From: a virus
Direction: 5' to 3' (one strand)
Length of the DNA: 45,049 nucleotides
IMG/VR virus record: IMGVR_UViG_3300027659_000061
Coordinates: 1-45,049 of that record
Positions 23,803 through 30,174 of the stretch are shown one piece after another. A model generated the notes under the pieces. That model had not been told where the DNA came from and made no database searches. It saw nothing but the letters and a program-made list of their open reading frames with translations. The stretch's first letter is position 1. Each line of letters begins with the position of its first letter. A program made the translations under genes and the position numbers.

Positions 23803-24276
23803 ATGGCTACTCTAGGACAAGATTACGTTGCAGCAGACCTGCCTATGGGCAAGAGCTTTGAGCCCCTGCCTGCCGGCTGGTATACGGCGGCCATAACGCA
23901 GGCCACGGTCAAGGACACCAAGGCGGGCACGGGCCGCTACATCTCGCTGAAGTACGACATTACCGGCCCGTCGCACCAAGGCCGCACGATCTTCGGCAAC
24001 CTGAACATTTCCAACCCGAACCCGAAGGCGGAAGAGATCGGACGCCAGCAACTGAACAGCCTGATGCGGGCGATTGGCCTGGCGAAGGTGAACGACACCG
24101 ACCAGCTGATTGGCGGGCAACTGAAGATCAAGTTGGCGATCACCACGAGCGACCAGTACGGCGAGGGCAATGACGTCAAAGACTTTGCAACCATCGGTGG
24201 CGGGGCAATGCCCGCGGCAAGCAAGCCGGCGGCACCTGCTGCTGGTGCGAAGGCCGCGCCGCCCTGGGCGAAGTGA
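23803..24276 (+). CDS. Single-stranded DNA-binding protein, DUF669 type
   Basis: The 157-residue product begins with LPMGKSFEPLPAGWYTAAIT and continues through GRYISLKYDITGPSHQGRTI and FGNLNISNPNPKAEEIGRQQ. This is the DUF669 pattern of phage SSBs. The C-terminal Ala/Pro/Lys-rich tail ends APPWAK, unlike the acidic tail of bacterial SSB. Such proteins accompany Sak4-type ATPases and coat the single strands left by the exonuclease. A strong hairpin with a T-run follows the stop. Confidence 0.88.
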   Translation: MATLGQDYVAADLPMGKSFEPLPAGWYTAAITQATVKDTKAGTGRYISLKYDITGPSHQGRTIFGNLNISNPNPKAEEIGRQQLNSLMRAIGLAKVNDTDQLIGGQLKIKLAITTSDQYGEGNDVKDFATIGGGAMPAASKPAAPAAGAKAAPPWAK

Positions 24277-24290
24277 CATAGCGTGACGGG

Positions 24291-24326
24291 GCGTGACAGA
24301 TAAATTTAGGAACCTGTCACGCTTTT
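24291..24326 (+). terminator. Rho-independent terminator after the SSB gene
   Basis: GCGTGACAG (24291-24299) pairs perfectly with CTGTCACGC (24314-24322) around a 14-base loop, and TTTT follows. A partial copy of the left arm, GCGTGAC, stands at 24281-24287. It lies between the SSB stop (24276) and the next ATG (24352), so part of the rightward transcription should stop here, separating strongly expressed recombination genes from the rest. The long loop makes a read-through or regulated terminator possible. Confidence 0.75.
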
Positions 24327-24351
24327 ACTTTACAAAACAAGGAGTTAGACC

Positions 24352-24522
24352 ATGATTATCAAGTTGACCAAAGAAGAGATTGAACAAGCCATTCTGGATT
24401 GGACAAACAAACAAATGGACTTTGACTATCAAGAGCACAAGCTCAATACGGTGGAGTTCCTCTACTCCAATGGCTGCGAGGTCTCCTGGGTCGAGCCTGA
24501 AGCCAAAGCCGAGGCCGCCTAA
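24352..24522 (+). CDS. Small acidic protein, 56 residues
   Basis: The ATG follows AAGGAGTTAGACC, a strong ribosome site just after the terminator hairpin. The protein starts MIIKLTKEEIEQAILDWTNK and ends in an acidic Ala/Glu tail (EPEAKAEAA). I do not recognise it. The stop overlaps the next ATG (TAATG), so it is coupled to the HTH-like gene that follows. Confidence 0.65.
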   Translation: MIIKLTKEEIEQAILDWTNKQMDFDYQEHKLNTVEFLYSNGCEVSWVEPEAKAEAA

Positions 24523-24791
24523 TGCGCCAGCATCGCCCCGATCACGTCCTAGAGCGAGCCGAGTTCTTGTCACGCGCCCGCTCGATGGCTCGCCGGGGCG
24601 TTGCCCTGACGCATAGCAAGCTCACGCCGGCGGAGGTGCAGGAGATCCGCCAGGCCAAAGAGAACCGCCTGGACCTGATGGCTCACATTTCCGAGACGTT
24701 GAGCAATTCCGCACTGGCGGAAAAGTACGGGGTGCATCCACGCACCATTGAAAAGGTGCTGTCTTATGAGACTTGGAGCCACATCAAATGA
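24522..24791 (+). CDS. HTH-like small protein
   Basis: The 89-residue product has a basic N-terminus (RQHRPDHVLERAEFLSRARS) and a C-terminal helix-turn-helix-like region, NSALAEKYGVHPRTIEKVLS. Such short proteins resemble the DNA-binding part of phage regulators or of HNH-associated NUMOD-type modules; no catalytic part is seen. It is linked by overlapping stops and starts on both sides (TAATG before, ATGA after). It may regulate the downstream nuclease and methyltransferase genes. Confidence 0.65.
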   Translation: MRQHRPDHVLERAEFLSRARSMARRGVALTHSKLTPAEVQEIRQAKENRLDLMAHISETLSNSALAEKYGVHPRTIEKVLSYETWSHIK

Positions 24792-25765
24792 GCGCAATCC
24801 CAATCCCCGACGAGGTGGCGCAAGCCATTGACGCCGCCCACGAGCGCCAGGTCGAACTACCCAGGTCGCACCTTGGCGCCAGCCAGCTTGGCCACGCCTG
24901 CGACCGGTGGCTCTGGTTGTCGTTCCGTTGGTCGGTGCGCGAGCCATTCCCGGGCCGCATCCTGCGGCTCTTTCGGCGGGGCCGGATGGAGGAGGCCACC
25001 ATAGCGGCGGACCTCAAGGCGATTGGGATTGACATTCACAGCACCGAGGGTGCCCAGGCCCGCGTCGATTTTGGCTCGCACGTCAGCGGGAGCCTGGACG
25101 GCATCATTGAATCTGGCGTCCCCGGTGCGCCGAAGGCTAGGCACATTTTCGAGGCCAAGACGCACAGCAAGAAGTCGTTTGACGATCTGGTCAAGCACGG
25201 CGTCGAGAAGTCCAAGCCGGTCCACGCCGCGCAAATGCAAACGTACATGCACGGCACGAACATCGACCGGGCGCTCTACTTTGCAGTCTGCAAAGACGAT
25301 GACCGTATCTACACCGAGCGCCTGCGGTACAGCCGCACCGAGGCCGAGCGCCTGATTGCTCGAGGCCACCGCATCGCCCTGGCGGACAGGATGCCCGAGC
25401 CGCTCTCCAGCAATCCAAGTTGGTACGAATGCAAGTTCTGCGCAGCGCATGACTTCTGCCACGGCAGCAAAAAGACCAAGGAAGTGAACTGCCGAACCTG
25501 CGCTCACAGCACGGCGGAACCCTCAACGCCGGACCAAGATGCGCACTGGACATGCGCACGATTCGACCGCAGCGTGATCCCGATTGAAACGCAGTACACC
25601 GGCTGCGGGTCGCATGTCCTGCACCCCGACCTAGTGCCGTGGCAGCGCCTGGCCGGGCCGGATGCTTGGACAGCGATCTACGTCATTGATGGGCGGGAGG
25701 TCGCTAATGGGGAGGGGGATGCTAATGTTTATGCTAGCCGGGAGTTGCTGGGGCAGGGGAATTGA
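24788..25765 (+). CDS. Cas4/RecB-like PD-(D/E)XK exonuclease
   Basis: The 325-residue product has the nuclease core GSLDG (D104) and FEAKT (E122, K124). Cys38 near the N-terminus and C215-x2-C218-x5-C224 near the end of the core have the spacing used by Cas4 and AddB nucleases to hold a 4Fe-4S cluster. A further C-terminal group (C235, C238, C256, C272) may be a zinc ribbon. With the Sak4-like ATPase and SSB it makes a recombination set in which the exonuclease produces the single strand. No cas genes or CRISPR array are present, so a link to adaptation is not suggested. The start overlaps the previous stop (ATGA). Confidence 0.85.
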   Translation: MSAIPIPDEVAQAIDAAHERQVELPRSHLGASQLGHACDRWLWLSFRWSVREPFPGRILRLFRRGRMEEATIAADLKAIGIDIHSTEGAQARVDFGSHVSGSLDGIIESGVPGAPKARHIFEAKTHSKKSFDDLVKHGVEKSKPVHAAQMQTYMHGTNIDRALYFAVCKDDDRIYTERLRYSRTEAERLIARGHRIALADRMPEPLSSNPSWYECKFCAAHDFCHGSKKTKEVNCRTCAHSTAEPSTPDQDAHWTCARFDRSVIPIETQYTGCGSHVLHPDLVPWQRLAGPDAWTAIYVIDGREVANGEGDANVYASRELLGQGN

Positions 25766-26628
25766 ATGAGCTTCATCTATTCGCTGGCGCTGGTGGAGGA
25801 ATCCTGGCCGGCCAACAACTTGGGCACCGATGCGTCTGCGCCGTTGAGTGGGAGCCTTACGCTCAAGCCGTCCTTGTGGCACGACAAAACGATGGCAGTC
25901 TCCCGCCTTTCCCGATTTGGGATGACGTGCAAACCTTTGACGGACGGCCATGGCGCGGCATTGTTGACATTGTGGCTGGCGGCTTCCCGTGCCAGGACAT
26001 ATCCGTCGCCGGCAAAGGCGCGGGCATTGATGGCGCCAAGTCAGGAATGTGGGGCCACATGGCGCGGATCATTGGCGAGGTTCGACCAAGGCACGTTTTC
26101 GTGGAGAACAGCCCAGCCCTCATTACTCGAGGACTTGGGCGAGTCCTCGGTGACCTGGCCGCGCTCGGGTATGACTGCCGGTGGACAGTGCTGGGCGCTG
26201 CCGATGTTGGGGCGCCGCATCAAAGGGACAGATTCTGGATGGTGGCCCACGCCATGCGCAACCGACAACAGCAACCGGATGCTATCGGACAACATTCACA
26301 TAAGCGCGTCAGGGCTGCCAAAGCACATTGCCCTGAACGGGGAGAAGTCTCAGATGAGGCTTTCGCAAGCGGTGCAAATGTGGCCAACGCCAATCAGTCG
26401 CGACAGCAGGACGGTGCGGGGGGGGGCAAGAATGAAGAATTCCATAGGGTCGGAGCCGCTGATAACGCAAGTGGCGGAATCGGAGCGCCGCACAGATGGC
26501 CGCCTGAACCCGATGTGGGTCGAATGGTTGATGGGGTGGCCTTTGGGATGGACCGACTTAAAGCCCTTGGCAACGGACAAGTTCCAGCCTGCGCAGCCGC
26601 CGCTTGGAGAATCCTGAATGCTCCGTGA
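25762..26628 (+). CDS. DNA cytosine-5 methyltransferase (Dcm-like)
   Basis: The 288-residue enzyme has all main C5-methyltransferase motifs: FAGAGGG (7-13), GGFPCQDIS with catalytic Cys77, ENSP (115-118), QRDRFW (154-159) and ALGNGQVP near the C-terminus. The target-recognition part (about 165-245) is short. The start is TTG, overlapping the exonuclease stop, and the end overlaps the helicase start by 11 bases. The whole length overlaps a second open frame (25766-26617). A G9 run at 26418-26426 lies within it. It would methylate phage DNA against host restriction. Confidence 0.88.
   Translation: MNELHLFAGAGGGILAGQQLGHRCVCAVEWEPYAQAVLVARQNDGSLPPFPIWDDVQTFDGRPWRGIVDIVAGGFPCQDISVAGKGAGIDGAKSGMWGHMARIIGEVRPRHVFVENSPALITRGLGRVLGDLAALGYDCRWTVLGAADVGAPHQRDRFWMVAHAMRNRQQQPDAIGQHSHKRVRAAKAHCPERGEVSDEAFASGANVANANQSRQQDGAGGGKNEEFHRVGAADNASGGIGAPHRWPPEPDVGRMVDGVAFGMDRLKALGNGQVPACAAAAWRILNAP
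25766..26617 (+). CDS. Overlapping +1-frame protein (WPTP / WVEWLMGWP type)
   Basis: This 283-residue frame lies wholly inside the Dcm gene, shifted by one base. Its ATG follows the exonuclease TGA with no gap, behind AGGGGA, and its TGA directly precedes the helicase ATG, so it fits the operon better than Dcm does. It contains WWPTPCATD, MWPTPISRDS and a C-terminal LNPMWVEWLMGWPLGWTDLK. From memory I know these motifs from phage and metagenomic proteins, often labelled methyltransferase; I cannot confirm this here. The function is unknown. It may be a dual-coded partner of Dcm or an ancient overprinted gene. High GC makes long chance frames possible, which limits confidence. Confidence 0.5.
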   Translation: MSFIYSLALVEESWPANNLGTDASAPLSGSLTLKPSLWHDKTMAVSRLSRFGMTCKPLTDGHGAALLTLWLAASRARTYPSPAKARALMAPSQECGATWRGSLARFDQGTFSWRTAQPSLLEDLGESSVTWPRSGMTAGGQCWALPMLGRRIKGTDSGWWPTPCATDNSNRMLSDNIHISASGLPKHIALNGEKSQMRLSQAVQMWPTPISRDSRTVRGGARMKNSIGSEPLITQVAESERRTDGRLNPMWVEWLMGWPLGWTDLKPLATDKFQPAQPPLGES

Positions 26629-28219
26629 CTACCAACAACGCACCATTGACCAGCTCTACGCCTGGTTCGACCGCAACAACACCGGCAACCCCTGCTTGGT
26701 GCTGCCCACCGGCTCGGGCAAGAGCCACATAATTGCGGATTTATGCAGGAAAATGTTGCAGGAGTGGCCCGAAAGTCAAATATTGATGTTGGTTCACGTC
26801 AAAGAATTACTTGAGCAGAACCTTGAGAAATTGCGCCACCACTGGCCTGACGCGCCAGTTGGCGTTTATAGCGCATCAGTTGGAAAGAAGCAATTAGGCG
26901 AACCTATTACATTTGCCGGCATTCAATCTATTAGAAATAAAGCAAAACAAATAGGTCATGTTGATATAATTTTGTGCGATGAGGCGCATGTTATATCGCA
27001 CAAGGATGAAGGTGGATACAGAAAGTTAATAGCGCAATTGTTAGAAATAAATCCAAGATTGCGCGTAATAGGTTTTACGGCTAGCCCTTACCGCCTCGGC
27101 CACGGAATGATTACCGACAAGCCCGCCATCTTCCGCGAGCTCATCGAGCCGACCAACATCCTCGAACTGGTGCGCCTCGGCCACCTGGCGCCGCTACGCT
27201 CCAAGCACACTACGGCGCAGCTGGACACCAGCGAGGTTCACAAGCGCGGCGGGGAGTTCATCGAGGCCGAACTCCAGGCCGCAGTGGACACGGAAGACCA
27301 GAACAATTCCGTTGTGCGTGAGATCATCAAGCTGGCCGGGGACCGCAAAGCGTGGCTGGCTTTCTGCTCTGGTGTCCAACATGCCTGGAACATATGCGAC
27401 AAGTTGAACGAGCTTGGCATCGTGGCGGACTGCATCACTGGCGGCACTTCAAAGAAAGAGCGCGAGCGCATCATTGGCGAATTCAAGGCAGGAAACATCC
27501 GCTGCCTGACCAACGCCAACGTCCTGACCACCGGATTTGATTACCCGGACATTGACCTGATCGCCATGTTGCGCCCCACGATGAGCCCAGGCCTTTACGT
27601 CCAGATGGCGGGCCGGGGTTTGCGACCCAAGAGCCATACCGACCATTGCCTGGTGCTCGACTTCGCCGCAGTGGTGGCCACGCACGGCCCAATCACGCAT
27701 GTCCGACCGCCGAACAAGAAGGGCGAGAAGGAAGGCGCCGCGCCGGTCAAGGTATGCGACAACTGCCAAGAGTTATGCGCCCTGGCGGCCCGTGTATGCC
27801 CTGCCTGCGGGCATCCTTTCCCGGAGCCCGAGCCCAAGAAGTTGAAGTTGCAGAACGACGACATTATGGGTTTGGCGGACAAGGAGATGGTGGTGACCGC
27901 CTGGCGCTGGCGCAGGCACGTCAGCCGCGCCAGCGGGCAAGAGATGCTGATGGTCACCTATTACGGTGCGCTCTCCGATGCGCCAGTGTCCGAATACATG
28001 CCGGTGAACAATCCCGGTTACGCGGGCGAGAAGGCACGCCAGGCCGTGGCGTCAATTGCCAGGGATGCCGACGTGCTCGTGTCAGACCTGCACAACCCGC
28101 TGGACGTGGTGGCCGATATTCTTTCCTGCGGCGAGCCGCCAGACTCAATCGAGTTCAAGATGGACGGTAAATATCATAGAGTTTTAAGGAGAAGTTGGAA
28201 TGCGACACAAACAGCCTGA
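26618..28219 (+). CDS. SF2 DEAH helicase with zinc ribbon
   Basis: The 533-residue product has the superfamily-2 motifs PTGSGKS (30-36), DEAH (121-124), GFTASP (152-157) and VQMAGRGLRP in the second RecA domain. A zinc ribbon follows, CDNCQELC and then CPACG, and a C-terminal domain of about 120 residues with the look of phage replication-repair helicases. It may assist replication restart or recombination. Its ATG stands directly after the TGA of the overlapping frame, with GGAG twelve bases upstream. Codons in 26727-27083 are sharply AT-rich compared with the rest, which suggests a recombined segment. Confidence 0.9.
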   Translation: MLRDYQQRTIDQLYAWFDRNNTGNPCLVLPTGSGKSHIIADLCRKMLQEWPESQILMLVHVKELLEQNLEKLRHHWPDAPVGVYSASVGKKQLGEPITFAGIQSIRNKAKQIGHVDIILCDEAHVISHKDEGGYRKLIAQLLEINPRLRVIGFTASPYRLGHGMITDKPAIFRELIEPTNILELVRLGHLAPLRSKHTTAQLDTSEVHKRGGEFIEAELQAAVDTEDQNNSVVREIIKLAGDRKAWLAFCSGVQHAWNICDKLNELGIVADCITGGTSKKERERIIGEFKAGNIRCLTNANVLTTGFDYPDIDLIAMLRPTMSPGLYVQMAGRGLRPKSHTDHCLVLDFAAVVATHGPITHVRPPNKKGEKEGAAPVKVCDNCQELCALAARVCPACGHPFPEPEPKKLKLQNDDIMGLADKEMVVTAWRWRRHVSRASGQEMLMVTYYGALSDAPVSEYMPVNNPGYAGEKARQAVASIARDADVLVSDLHNPLDVVADILSCGEPPDSIEFKMDGKYHRVLRRSWNATQTA

Positions 28220-28391
28220 AATCGTGACGATCTACTACAACGCAATCAAGGCGGGTCCGCCGCGTTGCTGCCACAGCTGCGAGATGTATGGCACGGACGG
28301 TCTGTGCGTGGAGTTTTTCAAAGAGCCGCCGGAAGAGTTTGCCGCCACGCCGGATGCGTGTGACAAGTGGACCCTTGACCTGCCCTTCTGA
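28200..28391 (+). CDS. Small cysteine-rich protein, 63 residues
   Basis: The protein starts within the end of the helicase gene (20-base overlap) and ends by overlapping the next ATG by one base. It has PPRCCHSCEMYGTDGLCVEF in the middle and DACDKWTLDLPF at the end. Five cysteines in this spacing suggest a small zinc- or iron-sulfur-binding protein. I have seen similar short Cys-rich proteins next to VRR-NUC genes in phages, but no function is known to me. Confidence 0.72.
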   Translation: MRHKQPEIVTIYYNAIKAGPPRCCHSCEMYGTDGLCVEFFKEPPEEFAATPDACDKWTLDLPF

Positions 28392-28726
28392 TGAAAACAG
28401 AACACGAAGAACAACGCGAGCTGGTGCAGTGGATCCGCCAGGCTTGCGGGGTGCGGGTCTTTGCGATCCCCAACGGTGGCTTGCGGGGCATCGCAGCCGC
28501 TGGCCGACTGAAGGCCGAGGGCGTCAGCGCTGGAGTGCCTGATCTGTTCGTGCCGGCCTGGTTGCTCTGGATTGAAATGAAGCGGGAGAAGGGCGGCAGT
28601 GTCTCGTCAGAGCAGCAGAGTTGGCATGACTACTTGCGCAACTTGGGGCACCATGTGATCGTTGGGCGAGGCCAAGAAGATGCTAAAGAAAAGATGCGAA
28701 ACCTAGGGTTTGTACCTAAGAATTGA
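28391..28726 (+). CDS. VRR-NUC nuclease
   Basis: The 111-residue product has the compact VRR-NUC fold signature: a helical EEQRELVQWIRQ start, FAIPNGGLRG, then GVSAGVPDLFVP and WIEMKREKGG, where Asp and the E-x-K pair form the PD-(D/E)XK active site. A final SSEQQSWHDYLRNLGHHVIV segment completes the fold. Stand-alone phage members are thought to cleave branched DNA such as junctions. It follows the helicase and fits a role in recombination or debranching before packaging. Confidence 0.88.
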   Translation: MKTEHEEQRELVQWIRQACGVRVFAIPNGGLRGIAAAGRLKAEGVSAGVPDLFVPAWLLWIEMKREKGGSVSSEQQSWHDYLRNLGHHVIVGRGQEDAKEKMRNLGFVPKN

Positions 28727-28782
28727 TGCTTTTTTTTAGGTAATATCCTTCTACACCAACCCGCAACCGGACCGGAGAGAAC

Positions 28783-28965
28783 ATGAAGATCAACACCACC
28801 CACACCCTCTACGCGCCCGCCAAGGCCGAAGAGATCGCCGCCTTGCTGACCATTGACGGCGACGGCTGGACCTACAAGGCCAAGCACGATCCCCTGGGCA
28901 CCGGCTGGTCTTTCATCGAAGTGTTCGACGAAGATCAGTTCATCATTGGCCGCGTGACATTTTAA
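28783..28965 (+). CDS. Hypothetical small protein, 60 residues
   Basis: The ATG follows CCGGAGAGAAC, a clear ribosome site, after a 56-base gap that holds a T8 run and TAATAT. The product begins MKINTTHTLYAPAKAEEIAA and ends FDEDQFIIGRVTF. It looks like a small alpha-beta protein with mixed charge. I do not recognise it. The preceding gap could carry a promoter, but no well-spaced -35 is visible. Confidence 0.65.
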   Translation: MKINTTHTLYAPAKAEEIAALLTIDGDGWTYKAKHDPLGTGWSFIEVFDEDQFIIGRVTF

Positions 28966-28977
28966 CCTGGAGCCCCC

Positions 28978-29052
28978 ATGATTTCAGACACCCTCTTCGC
29001 CATAGCCCTCGGGCTTGCCGGCGCCACCTTCCTCTTCCTGGCACTGTCATGA
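28978..29052 (+). CDS. 24-residue membrane peptide
   Basis: The ATG is preceded by CTGGAGCCCCC. The peptide MISDTLFAIALGLAGATFLF is one hydrophobic helix with a short end, so it would insert in the inner membrane. It overlaps the next ATG (ATGA). A ribosome site and tight overlap support it, but such short frames can arise by chance. It could be a small lysis- or superinfection-related peptide; no function can be assigned. Confidence 0.45.
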   Translation: MISDTLFAIALGLAGATFLFLALS

Positions 29053-29213
29053 TCGCAACCAAACACAAACTCCTGCTCGCCAACGCTTTCGGCATTGCCG
29101 GATACAAACGCGCCTTGTTTGATGCGCTCAACGCCTCGGTGGCGGAAGAGTGCGATGGCGAGCGCCTGGTGGCGCTCAACTTTGCGGATGGCTCGCGCCT
29201 GGTGTTGTCATGA
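29049..29213 (+). CDS. Hypothetical small protein, 54 residues
   Basis: The frame lies between two four-base overlaps (ATGA at both ends), as in the rest of this tightly packed run. It begins MIATKHKLLLANAFGIAGYK and ends with LVALNFADGSRLVLS, probably one helix and two strands. I do not recognise it, and the evidence is its perfect fit in the overlap chain. Confidence 0.5.
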   Translation: MIATKHKLLLANAFGIAGYKRALFDALNASVAEECDGERLVALNFADGSRLVLS

Positions 29214-29488
29214 ACGGCGCCCCACCCTGCCCAATCGACAGCGTGGAATTCGTCTACAACATTGACGAAGTAGACCAGCCCCTGGTTTGCCACCTGGACT
29301 ACGAGCCCGAATGCTTCGGGCACGGCGATCATCCCGACTACCCAAGCACCATGTGCCTGGCGGCGGCGTACATCAAGGACGTGGACATTCTGGGCCTCCT
29401 GAGCCCGGACAAGATCGAGGCAATTGAGTTGCTGGCCCTGGACGAGCAGGAGCGCTTTGATGGCGATGGTGGATACGATGAAGAATAA
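29210..29488 (+). CDS. Hypothetical acidic protein, 92 residues
   Basis: I start at MNGAPPCPIDSVEFVYNI, which overlaps the upstream stop; the longer frame upstream is another gene's DNA. The protein is acidic, with several Cys and His (CHLDYEPECFGHGDH) that might bind metal, and ends in FDGDGGYDEE. No family comes to mind. Confidence 0.6.
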   Translation: MNGAPPCPIDSVEFVYNIDEVDQPLVCHLDYEPECFGHGDHPDYPSTMCLAAAYIKDVDILGLLSPDKIEAIELLALDEQERFDGDGGYDEE

Positions 29489-29684
29489 GCCGCCAAGCAT
29501 CGGATGGTGGCCGTGCGGCCCGCACTGGCTGCGCTGGTGGGATGGCAAGCACTGGTCCTGGCCTTGCTTTGATTCTGACAGCATGAATTCGGTGGCAACG
29601 TACGGCAACCGGATTGACAAGAACGCAAAAGACGTTAGGTGGTATCCACGGCCCGCATGGTGGCCAGAAAGGTCAAGAACGTGA
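29478..29684 (+). CDS. Trp-rich small protein, 68 residues
   Basis: I choose the ATG at 29478, which overlaps the end of the previous gene. The protein has GWWPCGPHWLRWWDGKHWSW and ends in PRPAWWPERSRT. The block resembles a small phage family with a WRWWDGxxWSW core that I have seen in related genomes without known function. Its Trp-rich pattern could suggest a compact GYF- or WW-like module or membrane-surface contact. Other start sites (29460) are possible. Confidence 0.65.
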   Translation: MKNKPPSIGWWPCGPHWLRWWDGKHWSWPCFDSDSMNSVATYGNRIDKNAKDVRWYPRPAWWPERSRT

Positions 29685-29785
29685 AAGACAGAGAAGAATA
29701 CTTCTGCCGCGCTGCGGCCCGCCAGACCTTGTTCTGCACCGTCTGGATCGTCGCCCTAGTGGCGCTGATTGCGTGGTTGGTATGA
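29681..29785 (+). CDS. 34-residue single-pass membrane protein
   Basis: The likely start is the GTG at 29681, which overlaps the upstream stop (GTGA); an ATG at 29657 in the same frame is the alternative. A charged start (KDREEYFCRAAARQ) precedes one hydrophobic helix, TVWIVALVALIAWLV. The end overlaps the next ATG. It should lie in the inner membrane with its N-terminus in the cytoplasm. The function is unknown. Confidence 0.5.
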   Translation: MKDREEYFCRAAARQTLFCTVWIVALVALIAWLV

Positions 29786-29913
29786 CACACATTGGATGGA
29801 TGGTGAGTGAGTCAGGCGTCTGCATCCTGCTCACTCGGCGCAAAGAAGAAATGGAATACTGGGTGGGCCTCGGATGCACTGCGGTGCCGCTCTATGCGTT
29901 GCCCCTTGTGTAA
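29782..29913 (+). CDS. Hypothetical small protein, 43 residues
   Basis: The ATG overlaps the previous stop (ATGA), and the stop lies inside the next gene. The sequence MTHIGWMVSESGVCILLTRR then EEMEYWVGLGC looks like a short mixed protein with a hydrophobic end. The evidence is its place in the overlap chain. Confidence 0.45.
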   Translation: MTHIGWMVSESGVCILLTRRKEEMEYWVGLGCTAVPLYALPLV

Positions 29914-30160
29914 CGCACCGACCAGCGTTATCTCGACGCGACACCAACCCAACAACACAACCCGAAGGAGAATGACTTGCTTCAACAACCACCGATTCTC
30001 AACGGAGGAACGACCCGTCGTTTTCCCCGGACGCTCGACCAAGCGTTCAACAGTGGGGCCGATTACGGCTGCTCCATCGTCCACTACAGAAACCGGTGGA
30101 GTTGGGTTAACCGCGCCGCCGTCTGCGTTCTTTGCGCTTTGGCACTGGTGTGGGGAGTGA
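29894..30160 (+). CDS. Zinc-ribbon protein
   Basis: I start at MRCPLCNAPTSVISTR, which begins a zinc ribbon: CPLC, then basic NNTTRRRMTC and FNNHRFSTEERP, as in NrdR-type and Ogr-like regulators, although only three Cys plus a His are present. The last 45 residues are low-complexity Ser/Thr/Pro. They overlap another credible gene (29977-30174) in a different frame, so the functional part may be only the first 45 residues. It might act on transcription of late or lysis genes. Confidence 0.6.
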   Translation: MRCPLCNAPTSVISTRHQPNNTTRRRMTCFNNHRFSTEERPVVFPGRSTKRSTVGPITAAPSSTTETGGVGLTAPPSAFFALWHWCGE

Positions 30161-30174
30161 CGCTGTGGACTTGA
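29977..30174 (+). CDS. Small membrane protein with FPRTLDQAF motif
   Basis: The start is TTG at 29977, behind GAAGGAGAATGAC, the best ribosome site of this area. The 65-residue product has TRRFPRTLDQAFNSGADYGC and a C-terminal hydrophobic helix (NRAAVCVLCALALVWGVTLW). An FPRTLxxAF block followed by one membrane helix is a pattern I have seen in other small phage proteins. It shares 184 bases with the zinc-ribbon frame. It directly precedes lysozyme and holin, so a role in lysis is possible. Confidence 0.65.
   Translation: MLQQPPILNGGTTRRFPRTLDQAFNSGADYGCSIVHYRNRWSWVNRAAVCVLCALALVWGVTLWT

Noticed and set aside
24788-25765. A CRISPR-type adaptation module because of the Cas4-like nuclease
   Set aside because: No cas1/cas2 or repeat-spacer array is found; the neighbours are Sak4 and SSB, which explain it as a recombination exonuclease.
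28723-28746. Promoter from TTGATG and TAATAT with a T8 run
   Set aside because: The spacer is only 12 bases, too short for a sigma-70-type promoter; the T-run has no proper stem before it, so it is not a clear terminator either.
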